Positions 16,206 to 24,616 are shown, counted from the stretch's first letter. The stretch is DNA of 31,331 nucleotides from Bdellovibrionales bacterium (GCA_018266335.1 JAFEAR010000115.1:1-31331); one strand, 5' to 3'. Numbers and translations: made by a program. Notes: generated from the letters alone by a model not told the origin.

Positions 16206-18665
16206 ATGGCGATGGAACGCAACCGGCCCGTAACTTTAGTTGTCACGTTGGCTACAATCGTCGCGCTGGGAGCTTGTTCTAAGCGTTCAGTCGAGCCCGT
16301 CCCTACGAATGTTCGAGTGGCTCCGGACTCACCCATTACGCCTCCCACTCCTGCAGAGACCGCCCCCGTTGGTAACTCACTTGCGCAAATTAACGAGAGC
16401 ATTCCCGCCACGCAGAATCGCGTGTGGCTAAAAAAAGAATTCTGGAGCGATCGCGATATTTTTCTGAGCGTCGGCGTAGAACGCGCTTCGATGACCGGAC
16501 TCGCTCTGAGCGTGGTGGGTTACGTGCCCGTAAAAATCTTAAAAGTCGGCGACCGCTTAGTGCTGCAAAAAAATCCGAAGGGGCTCTTCGGCGGAACCAC
16601 GCTAGCTCCGGAACTCGGATTAAATTCCTACCCCATTCTCTCCGAGAGCAGCACCGAAATGCTCGTGGATTTTGCGGCTCCGCAAACACCCTACGGTATT
16701 GCCACCTCGCAAATCGCCGTGGACGACGACAGCTCTACCGAAGCTTCGCCACGCTTTGAATATTTGAAATCGGTAGATGTGCAAGCCGACTCGCTCAGCT
16801 TCACCAACGTTGTGACGCTCAAAACTGCTAAGCCCTTCTACAGCGCAACCGATGGCTCGGCAGAAGCGCAAACGCACCAGGACCCGTACCTGCTGAGCCT
16901 AACCCTCCGCACGGACTGGGTTCTCCCTCCGACCAGCCCGAACTTCGTCACTCTCGTGGCCGAGGCAGGCCGTTTAGGCTCCTTCCTCACCAGCCCCTTC
17001 GTCATCAACGGTGGCAACGAAACCGAAAGTTATGTCGAACGCATCGACACCAGCAAACCTTTTGTGTGGGAAGTCAGCGCTAACACTCCGGCAGAATATT
17101 ACCCCTCGGTAGAGGCAGGCTTGCTGGCTTGGAACAAAGCGCTAGGGCAAGATGTGCTCGTGGTGCGCAAAGCCGACGGTACGCGCAGCTTTACCGATCC
17201 GCGCACTTCTAATTTGATTTGGGACGACAACCTGGCCATTGGCAAGGCTTTCGCTAACTGGCGATCCAATCCGTACACGGGCGAAATCGTACAGGCCCAA
17301 ATTTACATGTCGGGTGACATGTGGGTTCAGCAGGGCGCACTCACCTACCGCCTGCGCGAAATCGAAAAAACGGTGCGCGCCCTCATGACTCCCGCGCCAG
17401 CGCCCCAACCCGCACCGGCACCTGCTCCCGCCCCCACCCCGGCCGATCCTAATGCTCCGACCACGGCGCAAATTGCGCAGGAGTTGCGCTCACTCAGCCG
17501 TAAAGTGGATCAGCTCACAGCAAACAGCCAATCGCCTCGTTACTTCATAGCCCTCAGTCCCGACATGGCCCGCGAGAAAGCTCAGAGCGGTGCGTGGTGC
17601 GATCGAAGCATCGACGCGAAGGCACTCAAAACGCAGGTCCTCGCGCTTCAGGCCATGAACTCAGTGAATGCCGGAGCGCTTCAGGGCACCACGCTCAATG
17701 TTTTGGATGCCGAAGCGCATATGCCCTACCCCAAAGAGGGCGTGAGCTCGAAGGACTTCCAGAACAACGTGGTGCGTGCCGTGGTCATGCACGAAGCGGG
17801 TCACACCATGGGACTTCGTCACAACTTTGCCGGCTCCACGGGAACTTCACTGAACGGCACCGTGCGCAGCGCCGCAATCATGGATTACAACGATCTCGTC
17901 ATTGACGCCGAATTCCCTGAACCCGGCGATGCCGACAAAGCCTTTATTGCTTCGGCTTACCTCGGTACGAAGTTGCCGGAAGGCTTGCGCTTCTGCACCG
18001 ACGAAGACGCCATGGCTGGCAAGCCGTACTGCAATTTGTCCGACGCCTTTGCCGACCCCGTAAAATTTTACACGGTGAAAGAAGAGACTTTCCTGATGAT
18101 CGGTCTGCGCTTTGCCCAGATGGGGTCCGTGGACGCAGCCCTCAGCATGCTCATGAATGGCGTGGATTCGCTCCTGCAACATGCGAAGCTCGTGATGTAT
18201 CCCAGCTTTCAGGGCAGCATGGACACGGGCGATGCGCAGTTTGCCACCCGTCAGCAAGAAGCTTGGGATGACTTGCAGCGCTCTTCGCAAATGTTTGGTC
18301 TGCAGTGGCCGGCCGAAATTCAGTCCGAGTACTACGAAATGCCGCTCAAAGCTCTGGCCGAAGCCGCCAGTCCGCAGGCTGCGCAATCGAATTTGTTCCC
18401 ACAAATCGTGGCAATTTTTGCCAAAGCGCTCACGGACACCGATGAAAAGTACAGCGTTGATACTCGCAAATCGGCACTCACCGCGATGAAGAAGCTCCGG
18501 GCTCCCGAGGCGCGCCTTGCCTTGAGGCAGAGCGAACAAGCACTCACCGCGCACTTGGCTACGCTAGCTCCCGACGCCCTGGATAACCGCGCCATGGAGG
18601 ACGAGGACGTCCTGAAGTCTATCCAGAAAGTTCTTACCGACGGCTACTTCGCCAACTCGAATTGA
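16206..18665 (+). CDS. Zinc-dependent metalloprotease lipoprotein (metzincin-like)
   Basis: The 819-residue product has a lipoprotein signal peptide with lipobox LGAC (Cys24). A beta-rich N-terminal region runs to about residue 390. A Pro-Ala linker (about 395-418) and a short coiled-coil (421-442) come next. The catalytic part has the extended zinc motif HEAGHTMGLRH (His529, Glu530, His533, His539) and a Met-turn IMDY at about 558-561, the arrangement of metzincins. HExxHxxGLRHNF is typical of the large bacterial DUF5117/DUF4953-type zinc metalloproteases. It should digest proteins at the periplasmic or outer face. An AAGGGG Shine-Dalgarno lies before the ATG and may pair with an upstream CCCCT. 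A terminator follows. Confidence 0.88.
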   Translation: MAMERNRPVTLVVTLATIVALGACSKRSVEPVPTNVRVAPDSPITPPTPAETAPVGNSLAQINESIPATQNRVWLKKEFWSDRDIFLSVGVERASMTGLALSVVGYVPVKILKVGDRLVLQKNPKGLFGGTTLAPELGLNSYPILSESSTEMLVDFAAPQTPYGIATSQIAVDDDSSTEASPRFEYLKSVDVQADSLSFTNVVTLKTAKPFYSATDGSAEAQTHQDPYLLSLTLRTDWVLPPTSPNFVTLVAEAGRLGSFLTSPFVINGGNETESYVERIDTSKPFVWEVSANTPAEYYPSVEAGLLAWNKALGQDVLVVRKADGTRSFTDPRTSNLIWDDNLAIGKAFANWRSNPYTGEIVQAQIYMSGDMWVQQGALTYRLREIEKTVRALMTPAPAPQPAPAPAPAPTPADPNAPTTAQIAQELRSLSRKVDQLTANSQSPRYFIALSPDMAREKAQSGAWCDRSIDAKALKTQVLALQAMNSVNAGALQGTTLNVLDAEAHMPYPKEGVSSKDFQNNVVRAVVMHEAGHTMGLRHNFAGSTGTSLNGTVRSAAIMDYNDLVIDAEFPEPGDADKAFIASAYLGTKLPEGLRFCTDEDAMAGKPYCNLSDAFADPVKFYTVKEETFLMIGLRFAQMGSVDAALSMLMNGVDSLLQHAKLVMYPSFQGSMDTGDAQFATRQQEAWDDLQRSSQMFGLQWPAEIQSEYYEMPLKALAEAASPQAAQSNLFPQIVAIFAKALTDTDEKYSVDTRKSALTAMKKLRAPEARLALRQSEQALTAHLATLAPDALDNRAMEDEDVLKSIQKVLTDGYFANSN

Positions 18666-18688
18666 CACCCCCTAACCTCAACCTTCAT

Positions 18689-18728
18689 CCCTCCGTGTCC
18701 GATAAGGATACGGGGGGATTTCTTTTTT
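18689..18728 (+). terminator. Intrinsic terminator after the metalloprotease gene
   Basis: A 12-bp stem with two G-T pairs (18689-18700 with 18706-18717, loop GATAA) is followed by ATTTCTTTTTT. The next gene's only plausible start codon is a TTG at the end of this T run, and its best Shine-Dalgarno is the G-run of the right arm. Confidence 0.88.
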
Positions 18729-20133
18729 GGGCCACGCGAAGTACAAGTTTTTCCGGGCGCTCGTGCAGGGAATCCTGAACCTCTATTACCGTTCAATCGA
18801 AGTTTACGGAAAAAACTTTGTTCCCCGCAATGGTCGCACCTTGTTCATTGCGAACCACCAGGCCGGGCTAGTGGATGGCATTTTGGTGGTGGCCGTCATC
18901 GACAAACCCGTGCGCACACTGGCTAAGCACACGCTTTGGGACAATCCCGTCATTGGCCTTTTTGCCTCGGCTCTGCGCATGATTCCGGTGAAACGCAAGC
19001 AGGACACCTCGGGCGAGCTGGCCAAACTTTCACCCTCCGAACGCAACAAACAGATGTTTGGCGACGTAGAACAATCCTTCGTGGACGGTGAGTTCGTTTT
19101 GCTCTTTCCCGAAGGACGAAGCCACGACGGCCCCCAAATGCTACGCCTGCGCAGCGGGGCCTCGCGCATGCTGCTCCAAACCGAAGCGGCACACGACTTT
19201 CGTTTGGGCCTAAAGTGGATTCCAGTTTCGCTGGACTTCGAAAAGCGCGAGCAACCCGGCACCCGCCTGCTACTGCACTTCCATCCGGCACGCGGCGTGC
19301 ACCACCACAAGAAAATGTACGAACAAGATTCCGAAGCGGCCGTAGAGGCGTTGCGCTCCGAAATGGAAACTACGCTCCGCGAAGTCACCGTGAACTTTGC
19401 GACCTGGGAAGACCGCGTGTTTATCGAACGCCTTACCGAAGTGTGGCTGGCCGAAGCGCAGGGCGACCAACTACTCGAGCGCCACAACTTTCTGCTCAAG
19501 TGGAAGCGCATTCTGGAAAACACCGCCACCGATGATCCCGAGCTCTGGAAACAATTACAAACGTCCGTGAAAGAGCTTTACTCCTCACTCAACTTGTTGG
19601 GCCTTAAGCCCTCCGACATTTACCGCCGCTCTCCCCGCAGTCGGCGCCGCCTGGCCTTTCGCGTGCTTTTTCGGGTCTTCCTCTGGGGTCCCGCCATTGC
19701 CGGCGGCCTGATTTTTTGGTGGGCACCCACTGCCCTCATTCGCTGGGTGGCTGGCAAATGGGCCACCTCGAAGGATGTAATTCCCTCGTACAAAATTGTA
19801 GCCGGCGTGATCGCTTATCCTCTTTGGTTGCTACTGGTGTTTCCGTGGGTGGCTAGCATGCTGGGCCAAACCGCGGCTCTAGGCCATTTTATTTTGGCCA
19901 TCTCGACGGGCATTGCCGCACTTATGGTGGCGCGGCGCTTGCGGCCCGAAATCCGCGAGGTTCTTTCGCTCTACAAATACGGTAGCGTGAAAAACGTGGT
20001 GGGCTCTACCGATCAACAGATTCGTAACATTTGGACGCAGGCGGCCCGTCTGTGGAACCGCGGCCTGCGCCGCCAAATCCTCATCGAAACCCTCTCCAGC
20101 GCCGAAGAAGAAAAACTTCCTAAAGCCTCTTAG
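18727..20133 (+). CDS. Glycerolipid acyltransferase (PlsC-like, LPLAT superfamily)
   Basis: The 468-residue product has an N-terminal acyltransferase domain. The catalytic motif NHQAGLVD (His44, Asp50) has the H-x5-D spacing of the subgroup related to yeast Gpt2/Sct1. FPEGRSHDGPQML with RSGASRM (127-148) is the acceptor-binding block. Three hydrophobic segments occupy about residues 310-420 (FRVLFRVFLWGPAIAGGLIF and two more), so the enzyme is membrane-bound, probably acylating glycerol-3-phosphate or lysophosphatidate. The start is a TTG lying in the T run of the preceding terminator; a stop codon upstream in frame leaves only ATT or this TTG before a GTG at 18766. The 3' end overlaps the kamA stop by 4 bases. 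Confidence 0.88.
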   Translation: MGHAKYKFFRALVQGILNLYYRSIEVYGKNFVPRNGRTLFIANHQAGLVDGILVVAVIDKPVRTLAKHTLWDNPVIGLFASALRMIPVKRKQDTSGELAKLSPSERNKQMFGDVEQSFVDGEFVLLFPEGRSHDGPQMLRLRSGASRMLLQTEAAHDFRLGLKWIPVSLDFEKREQPGTRLLLHFHPARGVHHHKKMYEQDSEAAVEALRSEMETTLREVTVNFATWEDRVFIERLTEVWLAEAQGDQLLERHNFLLKWKRILENTATDDPELWKQLQTSVKELYSSLNLLGLKPSDIYRRSPRSRRRLAFRVLFRVFLWGPAIAGGLIFWWAPTALIRWVAGKWATSKDVIPSYKIVAGVIAYPLWLLLVFPWVASMLGQTAALGHFILAISTGIAALMVARRLRPEIREVLSLYKYGSVKNVVGSTDQQIRNIWTQAARLWNRGLRRQILIETLSSAEEEKLPKAS

Positions 20134-20150
20134 AGTTTTTTAGCTTCTTC
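20104..20150. terminator. Possible bidirectional terminator in overlapping gene ends
   Basis: GAAGAAG-AAAAACT (20104-20117) is complementary to AGTTTTT and CTTCTTC (20134-20140, 20144-20150) with a 3-base bulge. CTAA/TTAG forms an inner stem around AGCCTC. This gives an A run before and a T run after the hairpin on both strands. The whole structure lies inside the last codons of the acyltransferase gene and kamA. Confidence 0.45.
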
Positions 20151-21320
20151 GGGTTCCGGGTACTCGAACTGCTTGAAGGCGTAGTTCCGTAGCACAACCT
20201 TGTGCGCGTCCTTAGACACCACGTAGTTCGGCAGCATGGGAATCTTGCCTCCGCCACCGGGTGCGTCCACCACGAAGTGGGGAACCGCCATGCCCGAGGT
20301 ATGACCCCGCAGGTGTTCAATGATGTTAATGCCCACGTCGACCGAAGTACGGAAGTGGGCAATGCCCTGACTCATATCGCACTGGAAAATGTAGTACGGA
20401 CGCACGGTCATCATGAGCAGCAAGTGGTTCAGCCGCTTCACAACTTGCGGGTCTTCGTTGATGCCCTTCATGAGCACCATTTGGTTGTTAATGGGAATGC
20501 CGGCTTCGGCGATCTTCATGCAGGCGTGGTAGGCCTCGGCCGTGCACTCCTTGGGGTGGTTGAAGTGAGTGTGCACGAAGAAGGGACGGTGCTTCTTGAT
20601 GATGGACACGAAGTCGTCCGTAATCCGGTGCGGAAGCGTCACGAGGTTGCGCGTCCCGAGGCGGAAGATTTCCACGTGCGGAATTTTGCGCAGCGAGCCC
20701 ATGATGTAATCCAGGCGGTCATCGGAGTTCGAAAGCGGATCGCCGCCCGAAATCACAACGTCACGAATGGACGGCGTTTTACGGATGTATTCGATGCCCT
20801 TTTCGAGTTGCTCTTTTTGCGCGGCCGAGCCGGGATCGGCCACTTTGCGTTTGCGCGTGCAGTGACGGCAATAAACCGGGCAATGGTGCGTGGTGTAAAA
20901 CAACACGCGGTCGGGATAGCGATGCGTGATGCCCGGCACCGGCATATCGCGTTCTTCGGCGAGGGGGTCTTCCATTTCGCCTTCGGTGATTTCGAGCTCG
21001 CCCATATTGGGCACGCTCTGCAAGCGAATGGGACAGTTAGGATCGTCCGGATCCATCATCGCCGCGTAGTACGGGGTGATGGCCATGTTGAAGAGTTCGG
21101 AGGATTTTTCGTAGGCTTTTTCTTCGTCCGGCGTGACGTTGATGACTTCCTTGAGCTTTTCCAAGGTGCGCACGCGGTTTTGTTGCTGCCAAATCCAGCT
21201 ATTCCACTGGGCGTCCGGAACATCTTTCCAAGCGCGACCACGACCGCCCGTACGGAATTCATTGCGACCGACCGTGTAAAGTTTTTCGGGGTTAAATCCG
21301 GATCCGACAGGGTTTGCCAT
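20130..21320 (-). CDS. kamA: Lysine 2,3-aminomutase (radical SAM, PLP)
   Basis: The 396-residue product is the enzyme that converts L-lysine to L-beta-lysine. The [4Fe-4S]/SAM motif is CPVYCRHC (Cys147, Cys151, Cys154). The lysine-binding acids are D315 (QCDMSQG) and D352 (VVDAPGGGGK), and the PLP lysine is K359. RGHTSG and the long C-terminal region are as in clostridial KamA and longer than in EpmB, supporting a free-lysine mutase. The ATG at 21320 has no good Shine-Dalgarno, but TGGACA-N17-TTTTAT ends 6 bases before it, so a leaderless start is likely. ATG 21392 would add 24 residues. No beta-lysine acetyltransferase (ablB) or lysine-fermentation genes are adjacent. Confidence 0.93.
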   Translation of the reverse strand: MANPVGSGFNPEKLYTVGRNEFRTGGRGRAWKDVPDAQWNSWIWQQQNRVRTLEKLKEVINVTPDEEKAYEKSSELFNMAITPYYAAMMDPDDPNCPIRLQSVPNMGELEITEGEMEDPLAEERDMPVPGITHRYPDRVLFYTTHHCPVYCRHCTRKRKVADPGSAAQKEQLEKGIEYIRKTPSIRDVVISGGDPLSNSDDRLDYIMGSLRKIPHVEIFRLGTRNLVTLPHRITDDFVSIIKKHRPFFVHTHFNHPKECTAEAYHACMKIAEAGIPINNQMVLMKGINEDPQVVKRLNHLLLMMTVRPYYIFQCDMSQGIAHFRTSVDVGINIIEHLRGHTSGMAVPHFVVDAPGGGGKIPMLPNYVVSKDAHKVVLRNYAFKQFEYPEPEEAKKL

Positions 21321-21326
21321 GACCCC

Positions 21327-21355
21327 ATAAAAAGATTTTTTAGGGCCTTTGTCCA
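21327..21355 (-). promoter_or_regulatory. Promoter of kamA
   Basis: On the minus strand TGGACA (-35, five of six) and TTTTAT (-10, four of six) are separated by 17 bases. The -10 ends 6 bases before the ATG at 21320. It supports that start over the longer frame beginning at 21392, inside which it would otherwise lie. Confidence 0.45.
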
Positions 21356-21390
21356 CCCCGAACTGGACAGGAATCGCAAGATCCGGTCTC

Positions 21391-22026
21391 ATGCGGCCTA
21401 TGCCATCGTCCAAAGTCCGATCGTCCTTTTGGGAACATGACCACTGCCTGCCGCTTTCGCGGGACCTGGCGCCGAGCTCCATTTTTGAGCACCACCGCGA
21501 TTACATCTGCTTCGACTTGGAGACCAAGGATCTGGCCCCCAAGGATTCGAGCCTGGAGAACCTCTCCAAACTGGGCGTTAGCGTGGCCTGTGCGTGGGAT
21601 TCCAAAGAGCAAAAGATGCTTACGTTCTTTGAACAGGACTTGGGCAAACTTGTAAAACTGTGCCGCGAGCGCTTGGTGGTGGGTTACAACATTCGTCGCT
21701 TCGACTTGCCCGTGCTCACCGGTTACGGACTCAAACTGGACAACCTGGACGTCTTCGACCTTATGGATGAGGTGGAGCGGGGTCTGGGGCGCAAGTGGAT
21801 CAAGCTCGAATACGTGGCGCAGGGCACCCTGAACGAAGGCAAGAGCGCCGACGGTCTTATGGCTATCGAGTGGTACAAGCAGGGCAAATGGGATTTGTTG
21901 GCCGAGTACTGCGCGCGCGACGTGGAGGTCACGCACAAGATTTTCCGCCACGGCCTGGAGAAAAAATTCCTAGCCGTGCAGTTCCCCGAGCAACCGAAAC
22001 GCGAATTCTCAACCGACTGGGTCTAA
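21391..22026 (+). CDS. RNase H-like (DEDD-type) 3'-5' exonuclease domain protein
   Basis: From the ATG at 21391 the product is 211 residues. It has the DnaQ-like landmarks: YICFDLETKDL (Asp42, Glu44 of Exo I), YNIRRFDLPVL (Asp105 of Exo II) and YCARDVEVTH (Tyr173-x3-Asp177 of Exo III, the DEDDy form). It resembles the YprB-like RNase_H_2 or predicted polymerase-B-like exonuclease families. It likely degrades DNA or RNA from the 3' end; the substrate is not predictable. The start is uncertain: TTG 21349 and ATG 21400 are in frame, and no clear Shine-Dalgarno is present. It is divergent from kamA and ends 4 bases before the stop of the convergent exported-protein gene. Confidence 0.82.
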   Translation: MRPMPSSKVRSSFWEHDHCLPLSRDLAPSSIFEHHRDYICFDLETKDLAPKDSSLENLSKLGVSVACAWDSKEQKMLTFFEQDLGKLVKLCRERLVVGYNIRRFDLPVLTGYGLKLDNLDVFDLMDEVERGLGRKWIKLEYVAQGTLNEGKSADGLMAIEWYKQGKWDLLAEYCARDVEVTHKIFRHGLEKKFLAVQFPEQPKREFSTDWV

Positions 22027-22030
22027 GCGC

Positions 22031-23596
22031 TTAGCGCTTGATCGCCGGCGGTACACCCGCGAGGGCTTTTTGCTTGCGCTTGGCTGCAGCCGAATCGTGG
22101 GAGCCTCCGGAAGCTTTGGCGCGCGCCATAACGCAATCCGAGTGGTTGTAGTACGGGTTTTGCGACTCGGGCTTGAAGCAATCGATTTGCTTTTTACCGA
22201 TGCGCACGATGAGCGAGCGCGAACGAGCGGAGTTTGTGTCCATAGAGGCCGGACCTACATCCAGAGCGGGATCTTTTTCTTGGCCACCCATCAGACCGCG
22301 ATTGCCTGCGCCCGAGTAAGCGCCCGACAGGAGCGGACCTTTGTTGGAGCTGCTGCCGGCGGAGCCTGCAAGGCCGCGGCCCGTGGCGCCTACCGTACTA
22401 CCGTCGCTCGAAGCGCTATCGGAAGAAGTGCCCGCGCTGGTTTTGCTATTGCCGGTGAGCGCGGAGGCCACGGTCGAATCGCGCCCCGTTGCGCCCACCG
22501 TGCTGCAGTCAGCGCCCGTAGCGCTGGTGAGCTTGCCGGTGCTGTCAGCTTTACAATCGGAGGCAACGGGCGTGGTGCCCGTGGTCAATCCCGACGCAAG
22601 GGTCGAACCTGGAGTACCAACGATGGTGTCGGTCGCATTCGAAGCAATCTGATCGCCTTCGCCAACGCTGTCAGTGGATTTAGGAGTCGTGCTGGAAGTG
22701 GGAGTCGTAGGAGCTGCCGCCGGCGCCGCTTGCTTAGGCGTGGTGGGCGAAGAGCCGTCCGCATTTTTTTGCGGTTTGTTCGCGGCAGCTTGGCCCGCTA
22801 GTCCAGCCAGCGTACCCAGTAGACCCGCGCCTGTACCAAGAGCATCTCCAATACCGCTGCCCATGCCGGGCACGGAGCTCCGACCCGCGGTCTGAGCGTT
22901 TTGATTGGAATTGAGAATGACAGCATTGGCGTTTGCTACTTCTTGGCCGCAGCGGGCATTCAGTTGAGCTGCAAGAGACAAATTCTCAACTAAAGCGCTC
23001 ATAGCTTTATCGTAGATAGGCTGCTTGCCTTCGGCATATTTCTTTTTGCCCTCTGACGCATTGGGATCTTTTGCTACGGCATCAGCGCCAGCTCGGCAAG
23101 TCATGCTGGCCTGAAGCAACTGGATAACTCCCGCCTCTTTAGTAGTCCCCTGTTTGCAGGCCTGGTAGTTAGGCAAGGCTTGTTTGGAATTGGCCGCCAT
23201 GTTGGACATTTTCCCCTGAACCGCACTGTACTTTGCTTGATCGGTTAGGTCCGCATTACTAGCGCCAGCTACTTCAGCCGTTTTGCCATCAAGTTTTAAA
23301 CCCGCTTCAAGTTTCACATTAGCGGCTATATGCAGATTTTCGGCGTACTCTTTACACTTACTTGATTTGTCCCAAAGATCCTCGATCTTGTTTCTGTAGG
23401 AATCATCGGGCTTGGTGGGATCTACGACCTTGCCGTACCAATCCTCGGAACTGCACTGGGCATCAAGCTGCTTCACCATGGAGCAAAGCTGGTCGGGAGA
23501 AATAGTACCTGCAGCCTGCTGCTGCGCGTGCACGGGTCCGGCCACGAGGCTCGTTAGGTAGATGGCGGACACAACGGAAGAGAAATAGGATTTCAT
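22031..23596 (-). CDS. Exported Cys-rich, low-complexity protein with glycine-zipper-like segment
   Basis: The 521-residue product has a signal peptide (cleavage after VAGPVHA). An N-terminal helical region carries six cysteines (38-216). A Gly-Ala hydrophobic segment (246-271, SGIGDALGTGAGLLGTLAGLAG) has GxxxG spacing. A long Ser/Thr/Pro/Gly region (272-430) follows with two copies of STVGATGR (365-372 and 400-407). The tail is basic with C473 and C488. Ten cysteines suggest disulfides after export. An AAGGGG Shine-Dalgarno supports the ATG at 23596 over an upstream ATG at 23635. I recognise no family. The layout suggests a surface, secreted or envelope-associated structural protein. Confidence 0.8.
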   Translation of the reverse strand: MKSYFSSVVSAIYLTSLVAGPVHAQQQAAGTISPDQLCSMVKQLDAQCSSEDWYGKVVDPTKPDDSYRNKIEDLWDKSSKCKEYAENLHIAANVKLEAGLKLDGKTAEVAGASNADLTDQAKYSAVQGKMSNMAANSKQALPNYQACKQGTTKEAGVIQLLQASMTCRAGADAVAKDPNASEGKKKYAEGKQPIYDKAMSALVENLSLAAQLNARCGQEVANANAVILNSNQNAQTAGRSSVPGMGSGIGDALGTGAGLLGTLAGLAGQAAANKPQKNADGSSPTTPKQAAPAAAPTTPTSSTTPKSTDSVGEGDQIASNATDTIVGTPGSTLASGLTTGTTPVASDCKADSTGKLTSATGADCSTVGATGRDSTVASALTGNSKTSAGTSSDSASSDGSTVGATGRGLAGSAGSSSNKGPLLSGAYSGAGNRGLMGGQEKDPALDVGPASMDTNSARSRSLIVRIGKKQIDCFKPESQNPYYNHSDCVMARAKASGGSHDSAAAKRKQKALAGVPPAIKR

Positions 23597-23686
23597 AGTT
23601 TTTCCCCTTCCCTTAATAATGCCACAGCGTTCCATGGGACCGAGTTAAGTTTATGTGAAGGCGCAAAGGCGCGTTACGATGGGCCT

Positions 23687-24574
23687 ATGAGCGACGAAAC
23701 CATGAATCCGCAACATTTGGCCTTCTTGGTCGATAAACTGCGCGACATACCGACACTTTCAGTTGTCGTTACCAAGCTCATGGAGATGGTTAACAATCCT
23801 AAAACCACCGCGGGGCAAATTGCCGAGGTGCTCAAGAAGGACCAGGTTATTTCGGCCAAGGTGCTGCGACTGGTGAATTCGAGTTTCTACAATTTGTCCG
23901 TAGAAGTTACGGACGTCACCAAGGCGCTGGGCTTTTTGGGCTTCAACACTATTTCGGTGCTGGTGCTGGGCACGAGCGTGTTTTCGAGTTTCGAAATTCA
24001 AAATGCGCCGTACTTCAACATCATCGAATTTTGGAATCACTCGCTGGCCTCGGCCATTGCGGCCGAAACTCTGGCGCGCAAAATTCGCCACCCCAAACCC
24101 GAAGACGCCTTTACCTGCGCCCTCCTCCACGACATCGGCAAGGTGGCCCTCTACAAAGTAAGCCAGCCCGACATGAAGGCTGTGGTAGAAAAAGCCCTGG
24201 CCGACAACATTAGTTTTTTGAACGCCGAAACGGCGCTCGGTTTACCCGGCCACACCATTTTGGGCGAGCGCCTAGCTGAGCGCTGGCAACTGCCGCTCGT
24301 GATTCGCAAAACGATTCGCTACCACCACCGCGACATTGAAACGATGGAAAGCATTTTCCCCACTATGAAGCCCACCATCATGCTCGCCACGCTGGGCAAC
24401 ATTCTGGCCAAGCGCCACGAACTCGGCGCCTCGGGCGACAACCAAAAGCCTGAGTACCCCGCCAATTACCTAAAGGCCCTCAACCTTCCCGAAGCCGTGC
24501 TCCATGAAGTCGAAGCCCTCATGCCGGGCGAAATGGAACGCGCCAAAGGATTCCTGCAAGCCTCCATGAGCTGA
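23687..24574 (+). CDS. HDOD domain signalling protein
   Basis: The 295-residue product is covered almost completely by an HDOD domain. It begins LVDKLRDIPTLSVVVTKLMEMVNNPKTT and contains DQVISAKVLRLVNSSFY and the metal-site-like CALLHDIGKVALYK (His148-Asp149). HDOD proteins usually lack cyclic-di-GMP hydrolysis and act as signalling scaffolds, often next to two-component or GGDEF proteins, as here. No receiver domain is attached. A TACGAT sequence lies 6 bases before the ATG and there is no Shine-Dalgarno; an alternative ATG lies at 23702. A palindrome identical to one beyond the response regulator gene begins 20 bases after the stop codon. Confidence 0.9.
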   Translation: MSDETMNPQHLAFLVDKLRDIPTLSVVVTKLMEMVNNPKTTAGQIAEVLKKDQVISAKVLRLVNSSFYNLSVEVTDVTKALGFLGFNTISVLVLGTSVFSSFEIQNAPYFNIIEFWNHSLASAIAAETLARKIRHPKPEDAFTCALLHDIGKVALYKVSQPDMKAVVEKALADNISFLNAETALGLPGHTILGERLAERWQLPLVIRKTIRYHHRDIETMESIFPTMKPTIMLATLGNILAKRHELGASGDNQKPEYPANYLKALNLPEAVLHEVEALMPGEMERAKGFLQASMS

Positions 24575-24594
24575 GCACCTACTCGGCCCGAACC

Positions 24595-24616
24595 CACTTG
24601 CACATTTGTGCAAGTG
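24595..24616. repeat. Palindrome copy 1
   Basis: Ten-base arms CACTTGCACA and TGTGCAAGTG flank TT, perfectly complementary. The three bases before it (ACC) are shared with copy 2, so 25 bases are identical. It lies 20 bases beyond the HDOD stop codon. There is no T run, so it is a poor intrinsic terminator; it could be a protein-binding site or the end of an element. Confidence 0.9.

Noticed and set aside
20202..21440. 412-codon open frame opposite kamA
   Set aside because: Antisense shadow of a gene with complete catalytic motifs; His/Val-rich nonsense composition.
22024..22040. AAGCGC-TTA-GCGCTT inverted repeat between convergent stops
   Set aside because: Short, without T runs, and largely fixed by the stop codons and last codons of both genes.
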